Under the pieces are notes generated by a model, which did no database searches, was not told the DNA's origin, and saw nothing but the letters and a program-made list of their open reading frames with translations. Below, in pieces: positions 12,363 through 14,311 of a stretch of DNA of 14,311 bases (position 1 is its first letter; each line of letters opens with the position of its first letter). A program made the position numbers and the translations under genes. The DNA is from Deltaproteobacteria bacterium (GTDB lineage Bacteria; Myxococcota_A; UBA9160; JAFDET01): assembly GCA_019310195.1 (NCBI GenBank), contig JAFDET010000048.1, positions 1-14,311 of the forward strand, given 5' to 3'.

Positions 12363-12368
12363 CATCGC

Positions 12369-13724
12369 GTGCCCGAGGGCGATCGCGAGCGCGTCGTGGG
12401 TGTCGAGTACGTCGAGGTCGGGGCGGCCTACTTCGAGCGGCGGCGGCTTCGGCGCCACGCCGGGGTGGGCTCGCTGTGGGCGCTGGGCGTGGGCGCGGTC
12501 ATCTCCGGCGATTTCTTCGGCTGGAACTTCGGCCTGGCCGCCGGGGGCTTCAGCGGCCTGCTGGTGGCCACGGGCATCATCACCCTGATGTACGCCGGCC
12601 TGTGCTTCTCCATCGCGGAGATGTCGCCCGCGCTGCCCCACACCGGCGGCGCCTACTCCTTCGCGCGCTCGGCCATGGGGCCCTGGGGCGGCTACGTCAC
12701 CGGGCTGGCCGAAAACATGGAGTACATCTTCACGCCCGCGGTGATCGTGGTCGGGATCGGCGGCTACCTGGGAGCGATCTTCGGTACCCCCGAGTCCTGG
12801 GCGCCGCTGTGGTGGCTGGCGGCTTACACGGTCTTCGTCGGGCTCAACGTGTGGGGTGTCGAGACCAGCTTCCGGGTCACGGTGGTCGTCACCCTGGTGG
12901 CGTTGGCCATCCTGGTCGTCTTCTGGATCGGCGCGCTTCCGCACCTGGATCTGCAGCGCTTTGCCCTCGACCCCGGCCCCGCTCTCTCCTGGAAGGGAGT
13001 GCTGCGTGCGCTGCCCTTCGCCATCTGGTTCTACCTGGCCATCGAGCAGCTTCCCCTGGCCGCCGAGGAGTCCCACGATCCGCGCCGCGACATGCCCCGG
13101 GGCATCCTGCTCGGGCTGCTGACCCTGGTGGTGTGCGCCTTCCTGACGCTGATCCTCAACACGGGCATCGCGCCCGGCGCGGCCGTGCTGGGAACCTCCG
13201 ACGAGCCGCTCTTCGAGGGGCTGCGCACGATCTTCGGCACCGGCATCGGCTCGCGGCTGCTGGCGCTGGTGGCGGTGGCCGGGCTCGTGGCCAGCTTCCA
13301 CGCCATCATCTTCGCCTACGGGCGGCAGATCTACTCGCTCTCCCGGGCCGGCTACTTCCCGCGCTGGCTCTCGATCACGCACTCCACCCGGCAGACGCCG
13401 CACGTGGCGCTCGTTTCCGGCGCGGTTCTCGGTTATGGAGCGGCGCTCGCCATTCACTGGCTGGGCTCGGAGCACCCGGTGGGTGCGGTGCTCCTCAACC
13501 TGGCCGTCTTCGGCGCCGTGATCTCCTACGTGCTGCAGATGCTGTCGTTCCTCCTGCTGCGCCGGCGTCTGCCGGACATCGAGCGCCCCTACCGCAGCCC
13601 GCTGGGCGTGGCGGGCGCCTGGATGGCGCTGGTGATCGCCGCGGTGACCCTGGTGGCGCTCTTCGTGGTCGATCCGATCTACCAGAAGGTCGCTACGCCG
13701 CCGGCCTGCTCTGGTTCGCCCTGA
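12369..13724 (+). CDS. Ethanolamine permease-like APC transporter, C-terminus frameshifted
   Basis: An inner-membrane amino acid-polyamine-organocation transporter with about 12 hydrophobic helices. The sequence around LWALGVGAVISGDFFGWN (36-53), SIAEMSPALPHTGGAYSFAR and GLAENMEY is characteristic of the ethanolamine permease branch, which imports ethanolamine by proton symport or antiport. No ethanolamine ammonia-lyase genes are in the window. GTG at 12369 is chosen because TATGAA ends six bases before it; the longer open frame back to 12159 crosses structured non-coding DNA. The reading frame stops at 13724, but from about 13694 the minus-one frame continues with the expected C-terminal tail to 13789. 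The encoded protein ends in ATPPACSGSP instead. This fits one lost base (or two gained) between 13689 and 13693, either a real mutation or a sequencing error. Confidence 0.88.
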   Translation: MPEGDRERVVGVEYVEVGAAYFERRRLRRHAGVGSLWALGVGAVISGDFFGWNFGLAAGGFSGLLVATGIITLMYAGLCFSIAEMSPALPHTGGAYSFARSAMGPWGGYVTGLAENMEYIFTPAVIVVGIGGYLGAIFGTPESWAPLWWLAAYTVFVGLNVWGVETSFRVTVVVTLVALAILVVFWIGALPHLDLQRFALDPGPALSWKGVLRALPFAIWFYLAIEQLPLAAEESHDPRRDMPRGILLGLLTLVVCAFLTLILNTGIAPGAAVLGTSDEPLFEGLRTIFGTGIGSRLLALVAVAGLVASFHAIIFAYGRQIYSLSRAGYFPRWLSITHSTRQTPHVALVSGAVLGYGAALAIHWLGSEHPVGAVLLNLAVFGAVISYVLQMLSFLLLRRRLPDIERPYRSPLGVAGAWMALVIAAVTLVALFVVDPIYQKVATPPACSGSP

Positions 13725-13789
13725 TCGGCAGACGCAACCTGGTGTACAGCCCGGAGGAGGCGTTCGCGCTCCGCGCTCGACGCGGCTAG
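13694..13789 (+). pseudogene. Out-of-frame C-terminal tail of the permease
   Basis: In the frame one base behind the permease frame, codons from 13694 read YAAGLLWFALIGRRNLV, then SPEEAFALRARRG, and end in TAG (13787-13789). A hydrophobic half-helix followed by GRR and PEE-FAL is the normal end of ethanolamine-type permeases, and the junction fits the preceding DPIYQK. It is the original 3' end of that gene, cut off by an indel at 13689-13693. No slippery heptamer is seen there, so programmed frameshifting is unlikely. Confidence 0.75.
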
Positions 13790-13813
13790 GGAACCTCTGC
13801 AGAGGTTCCCTAG
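13786..13813. terminator. Perfect 28-bp palindrome, probable terminator hairpin
   Basis: Positions 13786-13813 are exactly self-complementary, from CTAGGGAACCTC through a central TGCA to GAGGTTCCCTAG. As RNA it makes a 12-bp stem with a four-base loop. The TAG stop of the out-of-frame permease tail is its second to fourth base. No T tract follows, so it would be a hairpin-only terminator or mRNA-end stabiliser; a dimeric protein binding site is also possible. Confidence 0.6.
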
Positions 13814-13834
13814 AGGCGCACTGGCCGCGCGTGA

Positions 13835-13840
13835 TAGGGT
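13835..13840 (+). promoter_or_regulatory. Candidate -10 element of the last gene
   Basis: TAGGGT within GTGATAGGGT, 30 bases before the ATG at 13871 and just after the palindrome. It would give a short leader containing the GGAGG at 13861-13865. No clear -35 box; low-confidence call. Confidence 0.25.
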
Positions 13841-13870
13841 GGATCCGGTCTCCCGGGTTTGGAGGCGCTG

Positions 13871-14311
13871 ATGGCCCCCGAAGACATCCTCACGACGACC
13901 GCGGAGATAGGGATCGCACTCGCCGGCTTCTCGGGCATCGTTGCGGTCCTGGGCCGGCGATCCGAAGGCGCCTGGTCGGGGGCGGACCGGGTTCGTCTCG
14001 CGATGCTGCTCGAAACCAGCTTTGCCGCCGTCTTGTGGAGCTTCGCGCCGCTGGTCCTGCTCTCGGCGGAGCTCGCCCCCGAGCGGGTCTGGCTGCTGAC
14101 CAGCGGCGGCTACGTCGGCTACATGCTGCTCCAGTTTCCGCTTCGCACCCGCCAGATGACCTCCGCGGACCGCGCCGATTCCGACGCGCCCGTACGCCCG
14201 TGGTACCTGGCCTTCGTGATCTCCGGCGCCGTCGCCCACACGCTGCTTCAGCTCGTCAACGCCGCGTGGCTGCGTGCTCCCTGGCCACACATCGTGGCGG
14301 TGCTCTGGGCC
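13871..14311 (+). CDS. Unknown multi-pass membrane protein, 5' part
   Basis: The gene runs off the window end after 147 codons with no stop. I do not recognise a function. It begins MAPEDILTTTAEIGIALAGF, continues SGIVAVLGRR, and has hydrophobic segments at about residues 11-28, 47-66, 75-91 and 115-133, with the last one starting near 139. Proteins with this N-terminal AEIGIALAGFSGI helix are commonly found as short hypothetical membrane proteins in Proteobacteria. The ATG is supported by GGAGG five bases upstream. It follows the permease on the same strand, but a palindromic hairpin and a possible promoter lie between them, so it is probably a separate transcription unit. Confidence 0.8.
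   Translation, partial: MAPEDILTTTAEIGIALAGFSGIVAVLGRRSEGAWSGADRVRLAMLLETSFAAVLWSFAPLVLLSAELAPERVWLLTSGGYVGYMLLQFPLRTRQMTSADRADSDAPVRPWYLAFVISGAVAHTLLQLVNAAWLRAPWPHIVAVLWA

Larger units (their letters stand above)
11830..12368. other. Non-coding stretch of 539 nt between divergent genes
   Basis: No credible protein gene was found here on either strand; open frames crossing it have no recognisable protein content. It lies between the divergent reductase and permease genes. It starts with a short hairpin TTGATT-CAGG-AATCAA (11875-11890), near the reductase start. Then come a candidate structured RNA or inverted-repeat element (11990-12118), further hairpins (12127-12328) and the permease promoter (12333-12362). 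No tRNA, known riboswitch signature or transposase remnant was recognised. Confidence 0.7.

Noticed and set aside
12159..12368. N-terminal 70-residue extension of the permease frame
   Set aside because: The extension crosses stem-loop-rich DNA and the TTGACT/TATGAA promoter, and ethanolamine-type permeases have only a short N-terminal arm.
12358..12588. Alternative ATG frame starting MNIACPRA
   Set aside because: Out of frame with the permease, no recognisable content; its ATG falls inside the -10 element.
11880..13475. Long minus-strand open frame opposite the permease
   Set aside because: No family resemblance and charged low-complexity content, while the opposite strand encodes a clear permease.
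13686..13696. Programmed -1 frameshift in the permease gene
   Set aside because: No X-XXY-YYZ slippery heptamer or downstream stimulatory structure is apparent at the junction; a simple indel or sequence error is more likely.

Overview
The window is a very GC-rich (roughly 70 % by eye), gene-dense piece of bacterial chromosome. Tat-type and Sec-type signal peptides, an ethanolamine-type permease and CoA-linked catabolic enzymes suggest a Gram-negative soil or environmental bacterium, perhaps Myxococcota, Binatota or a similar poorly cultured high-GC group. That placement is inference; no rRNA or tRNA gene is present to fix it. I see no CRISPR array, transposase, integrase or phage gene.

Layout. 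(1) 1-2186: the 3' end of a cytochrome P450-like gene whose heme-binding loop has lost its cysteine, then a CRP/FNR-type regulator, then a convergent MFS transporter overlapping it by 53 nt. (2) 2298-3493, minus strand: a Gfo/Idh/MocA oxidoreductase overlapping (ATGA) a 35-residue small ORF, then a bidirectional hairpin before the MFS gene. (3) 3525-8186, plus strand, divergent from (2): a tightly coupled operon of alpha/beta-hydrolase, thiolase-fold protein, DUF35 Zn/OB protein, PHP hydrolase, two small MaoC-like hotdog proteins and an SDR dehydrogenase. (4) 8275-8808: an exported PDZ protein. (5) 8805-11829: a second Gfo/Idh/MocA enzyme divergent from a dienelactone hydrolase-like protein, which converges on a Tat-exported Fe-S aldo/keto reductase. 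(6) 11830-12368: a 539-nt non-coding stretch with a candidate structured RNA or miniature inverted-repeat element at 11990-12118. (7) 12369-13789: an ethanolamine-permease-like transporter with a frameshift near its C-terminus, ending in a perfect 28-bp palindrome. (8) 13871 to the end: the start of an unknown membrane protein.

How the genes may work together. The 3.5-8.2 kb operon looks like a CoA-thioester degradation module. The thiolase-fold protein lacks the thiolase nucleophile and is followed by a DUF35 partner, the arrangement of Ltp2-type retro-aldolases of steroid side-chain breakdown. The two hotdog proteins would be a hydratase heterodimer, but both lack the usual Asp/His pair. 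The SDR could supply an oxidation, and the PHP enzyme is an unexpected metal-dependent hydrolase. No acyl-CoA dehydrogenase or CoA ligase is present, so the module is either specialised or completed elsewhere.

Regulatory style. Several transcription-unit starts carry a TAnnnT (-10-like) hexamer 6-9 nt before the start codon and little or no Shine-Dalgarno sequence. Most genes inside operons or with longer leaders have a recognisable Shine-Dalgarno, though it is weak for the PHP and second MaoC genes. This points to widespread leaderless transcription in the organism.
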